Below are positions 1 to 9,840 of a stretch of 64,000 nucleotides of DNA, piece after piece. The notes beneath the pieces were generated by a model. The model was not told the DNA's origin, ran no database searches, and saw only the letters and a program-made list of their open reading frames with translations. The position numbers and the translations under genes were made by a program. Every line of letters begins with the position of its first letter. The stretch's first letter is position 1. The stretch is from Bufo bufo (taxonomy: Eukaryota; Chordata; Amphibia; Anura; Bufonidae), in the NCBI RefSeq assembly GCF_905171765.1, contig NC_053397.1:114965295-115029294 (forward strand). The letters are read 5' to 3'.

Positions 1-1343
1 TACAGACTGATCCAACTTTGATGTAATGTCCTTAAAACAAGTCAAAATGAGGCTCAGTAGTGTGTGTGGCCTCCACGTGCCTGTATGACCTCCCTACAAT
101 GCCTGTGCATGCTCCTGATGAGGTGGCGGACGGTCTCCTGAGGGATCTCCTCCCAGACCTAGACTAAAGCATCTGCCAACTCCTGGACAGTCTGTGGTGC
201 AACGTGATGTTGGTGGATAGAGCGAGACATGATGTCTCAGATGTGCTCAATTGGATTCAGGTCTGGGGAACGGGCGGGCCAGTCCATAGCATCAATGCCT
301 TCGTCTTGCAGGAACTGCTGACACACTCTTGCATTAGGAGGTACCCAGGGCCAACCGCACCAGAATATGGTCTCACAAGGGGTCTGAGGATATCATCTCT
401 GTACCTAATGGCAGTCAGGCTACCTCTGGCGAGCACATGGAGGGTGTGCGGCCCTCCAAAGAAATGCCACCCCACACCATTACTGACCCAATGCCAAACC
501 AGTCATGCTGGAGGATGTTGCAGGCAGCAGAACGTTCTCCACGGCGTCTCCAGACTCTGTCACGTCTGTCACATGTGCTCAGTGTGAACCTGCTTTCATC
601 TGTGAAGAGGGCGCCAGTGGCGAATTTGCCAATCTTGGTGTTCTCTGGCAAATGCCAAACATCCTGCACGGTGTTGGGCTGTAAGCACAACACCCACCTG
701 TGGACGTCGGGCCCTCATATCACCCTCATGGAGTCTGTTTCTGACCGTTTGAGCAGACACATGCACATTTGTGGCCTGCTGGAGATCATTTTGCAGGGCT
801 CTGGCAGTGCTCCTCCTGTTCCTCCTTGCACAAAGGCGGAGTTAGCGGTCTTGCTGCTGGGTTGTTGCCCTCCTACGGCCTCCTCCACGTCTCCTGATGT
901 ACTGGCCTGTCTCCTGGTAGCGCCTCCATGCTCTGGACACTACGCTGACAGACACAGCAAACCTTCTTGCCACAGCTCGCATTGATCCATCCTGGATAAG
1001 CTGCACTACCTGAGCCACTTGTGTGGGTTGTAGACTCCGTCTCATGCTACCACTAGAGTGAAAGCACCGCCAGCATTCAAAAGTGACCAAAACATCAGCC
1101 AGGAAGCATAGGAACTGAGGAGTGGTCTGTGGTCACCACCTGCAGAACCACTCCTTTTTTGGGGGTGTCTTGCTAATTGCCTATCATTTCCACCTGTTGT
1201 CTATCCCATTTGCACAACAGCATGTGAAATTGATTGTCACTCAGTGTTGCTTCCTAAGTGGACAGTTTGATTTCACAGAAGTGTGATTGACTTGGAGTTA
1301 CATTGTGTTGTTTAAGTGTTCCCTTTATTTTTTTGAGCAGTGT
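1..1343 (-). mobile_element. Tc1/mariner element, family A copy 1 (cut by window edge)
   Basis: Minus-strand Tc1-like DNA transposon. The right end (about 1318-1343) carries the same terminal motif, ending in TTTTTTTGAGCAGTG, as three further copies at 8017, 34398 and 48776, so the four define one family. The left terminus lies outside the window. The non-coding region between the transposase start and the right terminus (1045-1343) is nearly identical to the other copies. The element abuts a (TG)n(TA)n tract, as expected for TA target choice. Confidence 0.9.
54..1044 (-). pseudogene. Tc1 family A transposase, broken
   Basis: DD34E-type transposase relic, recognised by alignment with the three sister copies. 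Visible segments are the N-terminal helix-turn-helix ([11 protein letters not shown], then an ARRFAVS-type second helix), FTDESRF with the first catalytic Asp, and the [18 protein letters not shown] region far downstream. Several lesions are seen. A TAC to TAA stop lies near 842. A 5-bp deletion near 606 and a 1-bp deletion near 446 shift the frame. A roughly 25-bp deletion near 326 removes the block with the second catalytic Asp (MQDNARPH in sister copies). A 3-bp deletion also removes one residue near the N-terminus. It cannot encode an active enzyme. Confidence 0.88.
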
Positions 1344-1368
1344 ATGTATGTGTGTGTGTGTGTGTATG

Positions 1369-1411
<43 letters not shown>
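1343..1411. repeat. (TG)n/(TA)n microsatellite
   Basis: Alternating TG then TA dinucleotide tract directly at the right end of the Tc1 copy. It is probably the TA-rich insertion site or a post-insertion expansion. Confidence 0.9.
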
Positions 1412-1413
<2 letters not shown>

Positions 1414-1458
1414 TTATATTAGGAAAGCGTAAGGGGCCGTCATTGACAGATGTGTCAC

Positions 1459-1860
1459 CGAGGTTCCTGGCCTCGGTGAGGTAAGAGCCGGTAATTTTAA
1501 GTGTCAGCGACAGCTAGTGCTGACTGGACACTATTGATTATTTAGTGTGGCTGTAAAGCCAATCCAGGCCGACTCTTACTGGGAGCAGCCAAACTGCAGG
1601 GTGGGTGGCTTCTCCCCATGTTCCAGGCCGGGTTTTGGTTACGGATATAAAACCCAGCCAGCAGTCTCAGCTGTGTGGATTATCCTCCATCTGACAGTGG
1701 AGCTTTGTCAGTCTGGGTGTTGGAGCTTGAGAGTTTGGGCCGGGACTAAGGCCTGCTATATTGTATGGGGAAAAAGCATGTGGACTTCTGCTTCACTCAA
1801 GGACTTATGTGCGGCAGCCTGGTGTGAACAAACACCAGACTTAAGGTGACTGTTGCAGCA
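1459..1860 (+). mobile_element. Gypsy-type LTR fragment (5' copy)
   Basis: About 320 bases of this block (1532-1855) recur at 3562-3890, on the other side of reverse transcriptase/RNase H coding sequence, as expected of a pair of LTRs. It has a good TATA box (TATAAAA at 1646-1652). A plausible LTR start is TGTGTCACCG near 1459. The right part was split from the rest by the MITE at 1861. Family assignment rests on the adjacent pol sequence. Confidence 0.65.
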
Positions 1861-2521
1861 ACAGTACAGACCAAAAGTTTGGACACACCTTCTCATTCAA
1901 AGAGTTTTCTTTTCTTTTCAAGACTATGAAAATTGTAGATTCACACTGAAGGCATCAAAACTATGAATTGTAAGAGGCGACACCTATAGAGTGTAATTAC
2001 ATGGGCTAAACACAAGTAGCCTGTGTGTGATATATATATATGTGGGAAAGAGCAAGTCCTCCTGAATAACACAATTATATTAATCCTCTTAGAGGACATA
2101 GATACGGAGCCCACAGGTCCAGGTCCTCCATATATCTTTTAAAAGTGTGTGTTTTTTCTGTATTGAATATAGTTTAATAAAAGGCAAATAAAAGTTATAT
2201 TTTAATAATAGGACCAGAAACGGGAATTATAGTCAGCAGGCTATTGGAACAATTGAATTAACTTCCTGGGTTAGTGGATCATTTGGTAATATGTATTAGT
2301 AAGTTGAGGGAAGTCCCCAAGAGTGTGCAAAGCAGTAATCAATGCAAAAGGTGGCTACTTTGAGAACCTAGAATATGACATATTTTCAGTTGTTTCACAC
2401 TTGTTTGTTATGTATATAATTCCACATGTTTTAATTCATAGTTTTGATGCCTTCATAGTCATGAAAATAAAGAAAACTCTTTGAATAAGAAGGTGTGTCC
2501 AAACTTTTGGTCTGTACTGTA
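1861..2521. mobile_element. Tc1-type MITE with ~100-bp inverted repeats
   Basis: Both ends begin ACAGTACAGACCAAAAG on their own strand, and the inverted match continues through the TTTTCATGACTATGAA and GGCATCAAAACTATGAATT blocks (left about 1861-1975, right about 2425-2521). No transposase is present between them. The central 300 bases look unrelated. It is non-autonomous and inserted in the Gypsy relic. Confidence 0.75.
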
Positions 2522-2523
2522 GG

Positions 2524-3588
2524 TGTCATCGAGGAGTCAAAAAGTGAATGGGCCAGTCTGATAGTCTTAATACCCAAGCCAGACATTGCGGTTCTGTAAC
2601 GACTTCCGCAAACTTAATGAGGTGTATAAATTTGACGCATATCCCATGCCCCGAGTAGATGAGCTGATTGAGAAGTTAGGCCAAGCCCGGTATTTTTCTG
2701 TGTTGGACCTCACCAAAGGGTACTGGCAGGTACCCTTGACTAAGGCTGCCAAGGAAAAAACAGCTTTCATCACGCCAGAGGGGTTGTATCAGTACAAGGT
2801 ATTACCCTTTGGTCTACATGGCGCTCCCGCCACGTTTCAAAGGCTAATGGACATTGTACTCCGTCCACATCATCTGTACACTTCGGCGTACTTGGACGAT
2901 ATTGTTATCCACAGCACCGACTTGGAAAGTCACCTACCTAAAGTACAGGCTGTAGTGGACTCCCTTAGGAAGGCTGGATTAACCGCTAACGCGAAAAAGT
3001 GCACGATAGGGTTAGAAGAGACCAAGTACCTGGGGTATGTAATTGTGCATGGAATTATTAGACCTCAGGTAAACAAAATTGAGGCAATTAGGAATTGGCC
3101 CTGACCTGTCACTACTCGGCAAGTAGTTCCTGGTTATGGTGGGGTACTATATGAGGTTTGTACCCAATTTTGCTACAGTCACCGCACCATTGACAGGCCT
3201 TGTAAAGGGACACAAGTCAGTGACTGTTCAGTGGAATGAACAAGCAGAAAAGGATTTCTCCACTCTGAAGTCGGCCCTGTGTGGGTCCCCGGTGTTGGTT
3301 ACTCCCGACTTCAAGACAGAGTTTGTGGTACAGACAGATGCCTCTGAAGTAGGCTTCGGAGCTGTACTTTCTCAGGACATCAATGGGGAGGAGCATCCCG
3401 TTGTTTTCCTGAGCCGCAAACTTACCCCAGTCGAGACCAGGTACAGTATAGTGGAGAGAGACTGCCTGGCCATCAAGTGGGCACTCGAGTCTCTGCGCTA
3501 TTACCTGTTGGGAAGAAAGTTCAGTCTGGTAACCGACCATTCCCCTCTCTCAATGACTGAGACTATTGATTATTTAGTGTGGCTGTAA
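2524..3588 (+). pseudogene. Gypsy-family pol relic: reverse transcriptase and RNase H
   Basis: Degenerate Ty3/Gypsy polyprotein segment. The reverse transcriptase part (2524-3104) shows the RFCNDFRKLN and FSVLDLTKGYWQV blocks, the LPFGLHGAPATFQRLM block and the YLDD catalytic motif. After a stop at 3103 and a frame change, the connection and RNase H domains follow (3136-3550), with QTDASEVG, the ERDCLAIKWAL helix and VTDHSPL carrying acidic residues. A further frame break lies just before 2586. Gag, protease and integrase are absent. The frame runs directly from RNase H into LTR sequence at about 3562, so roughly half of pol has been lost. It is a retrotransposon fossil. Confidence 0.88.
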
Positions 3589-4018
3589 AATCTGATCCGG
3601 GCTGGCACTTACTGGGACCAGCCAAAGTGCAGGGTGGGTGGCTGTTCCCCACGTTCCAGGCCAGGTTTTGGTTTGGGATAAAAACCCAGCCAGCAGTCTC
3701 AGCTGTGTGGATTATCCTCCATCTGACAGTGGAGTTTTGTCAGTCTGGGTGTTGGAGCCTGAGAGTTTGGGCCGGGACTAAGGCCTGCTATATTGTTTGG
3801 GGGAAAAGCACGTGGACTTCTGCTTCACCCAAGGACTTATGTGCTGCAGCCTGGTGTGAACAAACACCAGACTCAAGGTGACTGTTTTTCCCTGAAGCTG
3901 CCTTTTTTGTTGTCACTTTACGTATGTGTGAATAAAACACTGCACCGTTTAAGTTAAAGACGTTGTCATTGCCTCTGTACTGCGTCCGCAAGCCTATCTA
4001 CCAGAACAAATCCCCACA
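3562..4018 (+). mobile_element. Gypsy-type LTR (3' copy)
   Basis: Repeats the 1532-1855 block with about 10% divergence. It has a TATA-like GATAAAAA near 3678 and a polyadenylation signal AATAAA at 3931-3936 about 250 bases downstream, the usual order within an LTR. The junction to its left is abnormal because it follows RNase H coding sequence instead of integrase and a polypurine tract. The right boundary is uncertain. Confidence 0.65.
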
Positions 4019-4599
4019 TAAATAAGAGAACTGTGCACAAAAGTGACCAGTAAAAAATAAAGTACTGGTTGGTGCCCAGGGCTGCAGAACGCATGCAAGC
4101 TGGTGTTTGGTGCGTCCATGCAGACACTGCAGTATGAAACTTTACTGCAGATTAGAGATGGCCCGAACTATCCGACGGCGAACAGTTCCCGGCGAACATA
4201 GCTTGTTCGCGTTCGCCTCTGCCGGGCGAACACATGCGATGTTCGGTCCGCCCCCTATACATCATCATTGAGCAAACTTTGACCCTGTACCTCACAGTCA
4301 GCAGACACATTCCAGCCAATCAGCAGCATACCCTCCCTCCCAGACCCTCCCACCTCCTGCACAGCATCCATTTTAGATTCATTCTGAAGCTGCAGTCTTA
4401 GTGAGAGGAGGGAGACTGTAACTGCTGCTGATTTAATTGGGAAATCGATAGCTAGGCTAGTGAATTCAGTGTCCACTCCAGTCCTGAAAGACTCATCTGA
4501 TCTCTGCTGTAAGGACAGCGTCCTGACAGCACCCCAAAAAGCCCTTTTTAGGGCTGCAACATTAGTCTGCTTTTTTTTTTTCCTTTATATACATATTGC

Positions 4600-5965
4600 A
4601 GTTGCCTGGCCTGCCTGTGTGTGAGGAGCTGCAGGCCCACAGACTGTAGTGTGCCCACTGCCAGTGCTCACCCCTGTCATTCCGTGTGGCACAGGACTTT
4701 GCTTAAAAAAAGGCACTTAATTTTTACACTTTAATCTAAGGTTAGTTGCCTGCCAGTGTGTGTCAGGCTGACTTCCACTGACTGTAGTGTGCCCACTGCC
4801 AGTGCCCACCACTCATACCGGCTGGCACAGGACTTTGCATAAAAAAGGCATTTAATTTTTACACTTTAGTGTAATTTCAGCTGCTTGCCTGCTGCTAGTG
4901 TGTGTCAGGCCGACTTCAACTGACTGTAGTGTGCCCACTGCCAGTGCCCACCCCTGTCATCCCGTGTGGCACAGGACTTTGCTTAAAAAAAAGGCACTTC
5001 ATTTTTACACTTTAATCTAAGGTTAGTTGCCTGCCAGTGTGTGTCAGGCTGACTTCAACTGACTGTAGTGTGCCCACTGCCAGTGCCCACCCCTGTCATC
5101 CCGAGTGGCACAGGACTTTGCTTAAAAAAGGCATTTAATTTTTACACTTTAGTGTAATTTCAGCTGCTTGCCTGCTGCTAGTGTGTGTCAGGCCGACTTC
5201 AACTGACTGTAGTGTGCCCACTGCCAGTGCCAACCACTGATACCGGGTGGCACAGTAGCTTGCCGATAAATAAGGCATTTAATTTTTAGACAGTAGTCTA
5301 AATTCAGTTGCTTGCCTGCTGCCAGTGTGTGTCAGGCCCGCTTCCACTGACTGTAGTGTGCCCACTGCCAGTGCCAACCACTGATACCGGGTGGCACAGT
5401 AGCTTGCCGATAAATAAGGCATTTAATTTTTAGACAGTAGTCTAAATTCAGTTGCTTGCCTGCTGCCAGTCAGTGTGTCAGGCCCTCTTCCACTGACTGT
5501 AGTGTGCCCACTGCCAGTGCCAACCACTCATACCGGGTGGCACAGTAGCTTGCCGATAAATAAGGCATTTAATTTTTACACTTTAGTGTAATTTCAGTTG
5601 CTTGCCTGCTGCCAGTGTGTGTCAGGCCCGCTTCTACTGACTGTAGTGTGCCCACTGCCAGTGCCAACCACTGATACCGGGTGGCACAGTAGCTTGCCGA
5701 TAAATAAGGCATTTAATTTTTAGACAGTAGTCTAAATTCAGTTGCTTGCCTGCTGCCAGTGTGTGTCAGGCCCTCTTCCACTGACTGTAGTGTGCCCACT
5801 GCCAGTGCCAACCACTCATACCGGGTGGCACAGTAGCTTGCCGATAAATAAGGCATTTAATTTTTACACTTTAGTGTAATTTCAGTTGCTTGCCTGCTGC
5901 CAGTGTGTGTCAGGCCCGCTTCTACTGACTGTAGTGTGCCCACTGCCAGTGCCAACCACTGATAC
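4600..5965. repeat. ~144-bp tandem array, about ten units, inside the hAT element
   Basis: A unit containing GTAGTGTGCCCACTGCCAGT starts again at intervals of 137 to 146 bases (anchors near 4659, 4796, 4939, 5078, 5221, 5365, 5511, 5655, 5799 and 5943). The first four intervals are shorter and more diverged. The later ones are about 144 bases and nearly identical, so the array seems to have grown by recent duplication at its right side. Confidence 0.92.
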
Positions 5966-6362
5966 CATCTCCCCGTTCGAAAAATCTATTCAATAAATGG
6001 CACCCAGATTGGGGACGTTAGAGGGATTAAACTGATGAGAATAGTACTACAGAAAATACCACTCATATCGGGTGTGACAGTAAATTGCACGGCGCAGACG
6101 CAGTCACCGTGGATTAAAACAGAGTGGAGGGAGCCAGCGTTTTTTTAACCATCTCCCCGTCCGAAAAATCTGTTTAATAAATGGCCCCCAGATTGGGGAG
6201 TCGGGGACGTTAGAGGGATTAAACTGATGAGAATAGTACTACAGAAAATACCACTCATATCGGGTGTGACAGTAAATTGCACGGCGCAGACGCAGTCACC
6301 GTGGATAAAAACAAAGGGGAGGGAGCCAGCGTTTTTTTAACCATCTCCCCGTTCGAAAAATC
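5965..6362. repeat. Second tandem block, 184-192-bp units
   Basis: The phrase CCATCTCCCCG recurs at 5965, 6149 and 6341 with well conserved sequence between, including ACCACTCATATCGGGTGTGA. Two full units and a partial third are present. The block follows directly on the 144-bp array. Confidence 0.88.
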
Positions 6363-7072
6363 AATTCAATTGACCTTTCGGGGACCCTTGGTGTTGTACG
6401 TGGCTGGGTGGAGGAAGAAACCTTCAATGACATCACCGGGACGTGGCTAGCTTGGTATCCAACCTTGTGCAAATGGGGAGTTTGCGGTTGTGCAAATGAA
6501 CTGTTTGCGGTGCATTAAAAGGGGAGTTTGGTCTGTCAATGTCTGTGATGCGGGCGTAACCCTTACACTACCTGATCGATACAACATCATACCTGATCGT
6601 ATACACACACTGGATGTTTTAAAGCACGTTATTCCAAACAATTTAGGAATGTTAGTTGATTTATGCCCTTTATGGATTAAAACCCGACTCTGCGTCCACT
6701 ACGTAATTTTCCATGGGAGTTTTGCCATAGATCCCCCTCCGGCATGCCACAGTCCAGGTGTTAGACCCCTTGAAACAACTTTCTCATCACTATTGTGGCC
6801 AGAAAGAGTCCCTGTGGGTTTTAAAATTCGCCTGTCTATTGAAGTCTATGGCGGTTCGCCCGGTTCGCCAGTTCGCGAACATTTGCGGAAGTTCTCGTTC
6901 GCTGTTCGCGAACTGAAAATTTTATGTTCGCGACATCACTACTGCAGATACAAAAAAGAATACTATCTAAAAAAGATATATATATATAAAAAACAAAGAA
7001 GTAGGACTGCACTCCAAGATAGTGATAAAATCAGCAGTTGTTTATTCACCCATAATATGGCAAGTCTTGCGA

Positions 7073-7102
7073 CGTTTCGGCTCACAAGAGCCTTCCTCAA
7101 GC
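7073..7102 (-). ncRNA. Hammerhead-like core (left arm)
   Basis: On the minus strand this reads TTGAGGA, a 5-bp stem GGCTC/GAGCC, then GAAACG. That is the order of a hammerhead ribozyme core (CUGANGA, stem II, GAAA), with U replacing the first C. Penelope-like retroelements are known to carry hammerhead motifs. Whether this copy folds fully or cleaves is not shown by the sequence. Confidence 0.4.
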
Positions 7103-7546
7103 ATGGTAACAGTGAAAGTGAGAGCATTATAAAGGCATTTACAAAGTGTCCAACCCATATGCAATATATGACTAAGGGATGCCGTCCCTTCAAAGTGAAT
7201 AAAAATGTATGCAATACTTCATTTAGGTTAAAATCACAATTACATAAGTGATTATGTGATGAAAGTGGATCACAGAAATCAGACCATAGGTAGCAATGGG
7301 GCCCGCATATACCATATGTAATTGTGATTTGAACCTAAATGAAGTATTGCATACATTTTAATTCACTTTGAAGGGACGGCATCCCTTAGTCATATATTGC
7401 ATATCACTGCTCACTTTATGCACATGCACTTTATTGTATTGATTTGTATCAGATGTTTGTAATTGCAATTGATTGTAACCACACCCATATGGGTTGGACA
7501 CTTTGTAAATGCCTTTATAATGCTCTCACTTTCACTGTTACCATGC

Positions 7547-7574
7547 TTGAGGAAGGCTCTTGTGAGCCGAAACG
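7547..7574 (+). ncRNA. Hammerhead-like core (right arm)
   Basis: Plus-strand TTGAGGA at 7547-7553, stem II GGCTC (7555-7559) with GAGCC (7564-7568), and GAAA at 7569-7572. It mirrors the left-arm core. An AATAAA and the TTGGAGTGC tag follow within about 100 bases. I see no obvious stem I/III partner for a complete ribozyme. Confidence 0.4.
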
Positions 7575-7737
7575 TCGCAAGACTTGCCATATTATGGGTG
7601 AATAAACAACTGCTGATTTTATCACTATCTTGGAGTGCAGTCCTACTTCTTTGTTTTTTATACCATTGGGGATTGCCGCTGCCCTGCGCTGGACCCTGCA
7701 CCCACATTCTGGTTGGTGCTCCCACTGGACTTTTTCA

Positions 7738-7757
7738 TATATATATATATATATATA
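7738..7757. repeat. (TA)n microsatellite
   Basis: Short TA run between the two fold-backs. Confidence 0.85.
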
Positions 7758-7835
7758 GGCAGCACCACTGTCTGTATAGTACAGTCGGAGTGCCAGCGGC
7801 TGAGTAGGCGATCCACCTCCAAAAATGTAGAATAA

Positions 7836-7975
7836 AAGAATTCCGCAGCACATCCACGTAGTAACGAAGTAAAAAGAAGCTTTATTCACCAAGCATGCGA
7901 CGTTTCAATCCTCTCAATGGGATTTTTCTCAAGCAGTCAGTTACTTTGTTACTACGTGGATGTGCTGCGGAATTC

Positions 7976-7981
<6 letters not shown>
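7836..7981. repeat. Second fold-back with hammerhead-like core
   Basis: The ends are inverted: AAAAGAATTCCGCAGCACAT at the left and its reverse complement at the right, continuing through CCACGTAGTAACGAAGTAA. On the minus strand the middle reads TTGAGAA (7926-7932), stem AATCC/GGATT, then GAAACGTCGC (GAAA at 7903-7906) and GAATAAA. This is the same order as the other modules but with a different, still paired, stem. Confidence 0.75.

Positions 7982-8016
<35 letters not shown>
7981..8016. repeat. (TA)n microsatellite
   Basis: TA tract immediately left of Tc1-A copy 2. Confidence 0.95.
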
Positions 8017-8018
<2 letters not shown>

Positions 8019-9584
8019 CTCAAAAAAATAAAGGGAACACAAAAATAACACATCCTAGATCTGAATTAATTAAATATTCTTCTGAAATACTTTGTTCTTT
8101 ACATAGTTGAATGTGCTGACAACAAAATCACACACCAAAAAAAAAATGGAAATCTAATTTTTCAACCCATGGAGGTCTGGATTTGGAGTCACACTCAAAA
8201 TTAAAGTGGAAAAATACACTACAGGCTGATCCAACTTTCATGTAATGTCCTTAAAACAAGTCAAAATGAGGGCCAGTAGTGTGTGTGGCCTCCACGTGCC
8301 TGTATGACCTTCCTACAACGCCTGTGCATGCTCCTGATGAGGTGGCGGACGGTCTCCTGAGGGATCTCCTCCCAGACCTGGACTAAAGCATCTGCCAACT
8401 CCTGGACAGTCTGGGGTGCAACGTGACGTTGGTGGATAGAGCGAGACATGATGTCCCAGATGTGCTCAATTGGATTCAGGTCTGGGGAACGGGCGGGCCA
8501 GTGCATAGCATCAATGCCTTCGTCTTGCAGGAACTGCTGATACACTCCAGCCACATGAGGTCTAGCATTGTCTTGCATTAGGAGGAACCCAGGGCCAACC
8601 GCACCGGCATATGGTCTCACAAGGGGTCTGAGGATCTCATCTCGGTACCTAATGGCAGTCAGGCTACCTCTGGCGAGCACATGGAGGGCTGTGCGGCCCT
8701 CCAAAGAAATGCCACCCTACACCATTAATGACCCAATGCCAAACCGGTCATGCTGGAGGATGTTGCAGGCAGCAGAACGTTCTCCACGGCATCTCCAGAC
8801 TCTGTCACGTCTGTCACATGTGCTCAGTATGAACCTGCTTTCATCTGTGAAGAGCACAGGGCGCCAGTGGCGAATTTGCCAATCTTGGTGTTCTCTGGCA
8901 AATGCCAAACGTCCTGCACGGTGTTGGGCTGTAAGCTCAACCCCCACCTGTGGACGTCGGGCCCTCATATCACCCTCATGGAGTCTGTCTCTGACCGTTT
9001 GAGCAGACACATGCACATTTGTGGCCTGCTGGAAGTGATTTTGCAGGGCTCTGGCAGTGCTCCTCCTGTTCCTCCTTGCACAAAGGCGGAGGTAGCGGTC
9101 CAGCTGCTGGGTTGTTGCCCTCAAACAGCCTCCTCCACGTCTCCTGATGTACTGGCCTGTCTCCTGGTAGCGCCTCCATGCTCTGGACACTACGCTGACA
9201 GACACAGCAAACCTTCTTGCCACAGCTCGCATTGATGTGCCATCCTGGATAAGCTGCACTACCTGAGCCACTTGTGTGGGTTGTAGACTCCGTCTCATGC
9301 TACCACTAGAGTGAAAGCACTGCCAGCATTCAAAAGTGACCAAAACATCAGCCAGGAAGCATAGGAACTGAGAAGTGGTCTGTGATCACCACCTGCAGAA
9401 CCACTCCTTTATTGGGGGTGTCTTGCTAATTGCCTATAATTTCCACCTGTCCATTTGCACAACAGCATGTGAAATTGATTGTCACTCAGTGTTGCTTCCT
9501 TAGTGGACAGTTTGATTTCACAGAAGTGTGATTGACTTGGAGTTACATTGTGTTGTTTAAGTGTTCCCTTTATTTTTTTGAGCA

Positions 9585-9587
<3 letters not shown>
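8017..9587 (-). mobile_element. Tc1/mariner element, family A copy 2 (full length)
   Basis: Complete element. The left end reads TGCTCAAAAAAATAAAGG and the right end is its inverse, TTTATTTTTTTGAGCAGTG. Length is about 1.57 kb, usual for Tc1. It sits between a (TA)n tract on the left and a (TG)n(TA)n tract on the right, consistent with TA target duplication. It carries one transposase frame on the minus strand. Confidence 0.93.
8261..9298 (-). pseudogene. Tc1 family A transposase with a single premature stop
   Basis: Nearly complete DD34E transposase in one frame. I take the ATG at 9296-9298 (MRRSLQPTQ) as the start because a paired DNA-binding domain follows at once; an upstream in-frame GTG is less likely. 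Seen in order: two helix-turn-helix regions, FTDESRF (first Asp), MQDNARPH (second Asp) and [11 protein letters not shown] (Glu, 34 residues after the second Asp). One TGG to TAG change at 8717-8719 truncates it between the first and second Asp. The usual stop codon is also changed, adding four residues (WPSF) before the TGA at 8261. Otherwise the frame is uninterrupted, so decay is recent. Confidence 0.92.

Positions 9588-9620
<33 letters not shown>
9587..9620. repeat. (TG)n(TA)n microsatellite
   Basis: Tract joining two different Tc1 elements: family A copy 2 on the left and family B on the right. Confidence 0.9.
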
Positions 9621-9621
<1 letters not shown>

Positions 9622-9840
9622 CAGTCTTGTGAAAAAATTAGGACACCCTTTGAAAGCATGTGGTTTTTTGTAACATTTTTAATAAATGGTTATTTCATCT
9701 CGGTTTCAACAATACAGAGAGATTAAAGTAATCCGACTAAACAAAGAAAACTGAAGAAAAGTCTTTTCAAGATCTTCTGTAAATGTCATTCTACAAAAAT
9801 GCCTATTCTAACTGAGGAAAAAGATAGGACACCCTTGCCC

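Larger units (their letters stand above)
4153..6941. mobile_element. Non-autonomous hAT element, 2.8 kb, perfect 8-bp target duplication
   Basis: Termini TAGAGATG and CATCACTA are imperfect inverted repeats that continue as GCGAAC-rich inverted sequence. The flanks are identical 8-mers, CTGCAGAT at 4145-4152 and 6942-6949, which is the hAT signature. The ends are rich in GTTCGCGAAC palindromes. No transposase frame is visible. The interior is occupied by tandem arrays (4600-5965 and 5965-6362) followed by about 500 bases of single-copy filler containing TGATCG-rich sequence. The class call is solid; the family name is not known to me. Confidence 0.82.
6985..7663. repeat. ~670-bp fold-back with two hammerhead-like modules
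   Basis: The segment 6992-7163 is the reverse complement of 7490-7663 with very few differences. An inner pair of arms is also inverted (about 7163-7250 against 7320-7410). The loop is a short unique stretch near 7260-7310. Each outer arm holds the sequence GAGCCGAAACGTCGCAAG and, downstream of it, GAATAAA and TTGGAGTGC. The same order recurs in the modules at 7836-7981 and 63880-63990. Confidence 0.88.

Noticed and set aside
437..985. 182-codon plus-strand frame, with near-identical frames at 8750, 35056 and 49506
   Set aside because: Antisense shadow of the Tc1-A transposase; openness follows from the codon bias of the real minus-strand frame.
1547..1849. 100-codon frame also found at 3579-3881
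   Set aside because: It recurs because it lies in the two LTR copies; the TATA box inside the frame and absence of any domain argue against a gene.
4600..5965. Possible CRISPR-like array
   Set aside because: Whole 144-bp units repeat without unique spacers, the setting is eukaryotic, and the array lies in a hAT element.
6490..7251. 253-codon plus-strand frame
   Set aside because: It crosses the right end of the hAT element and enters the fold-back; composite of unrelated repeats.
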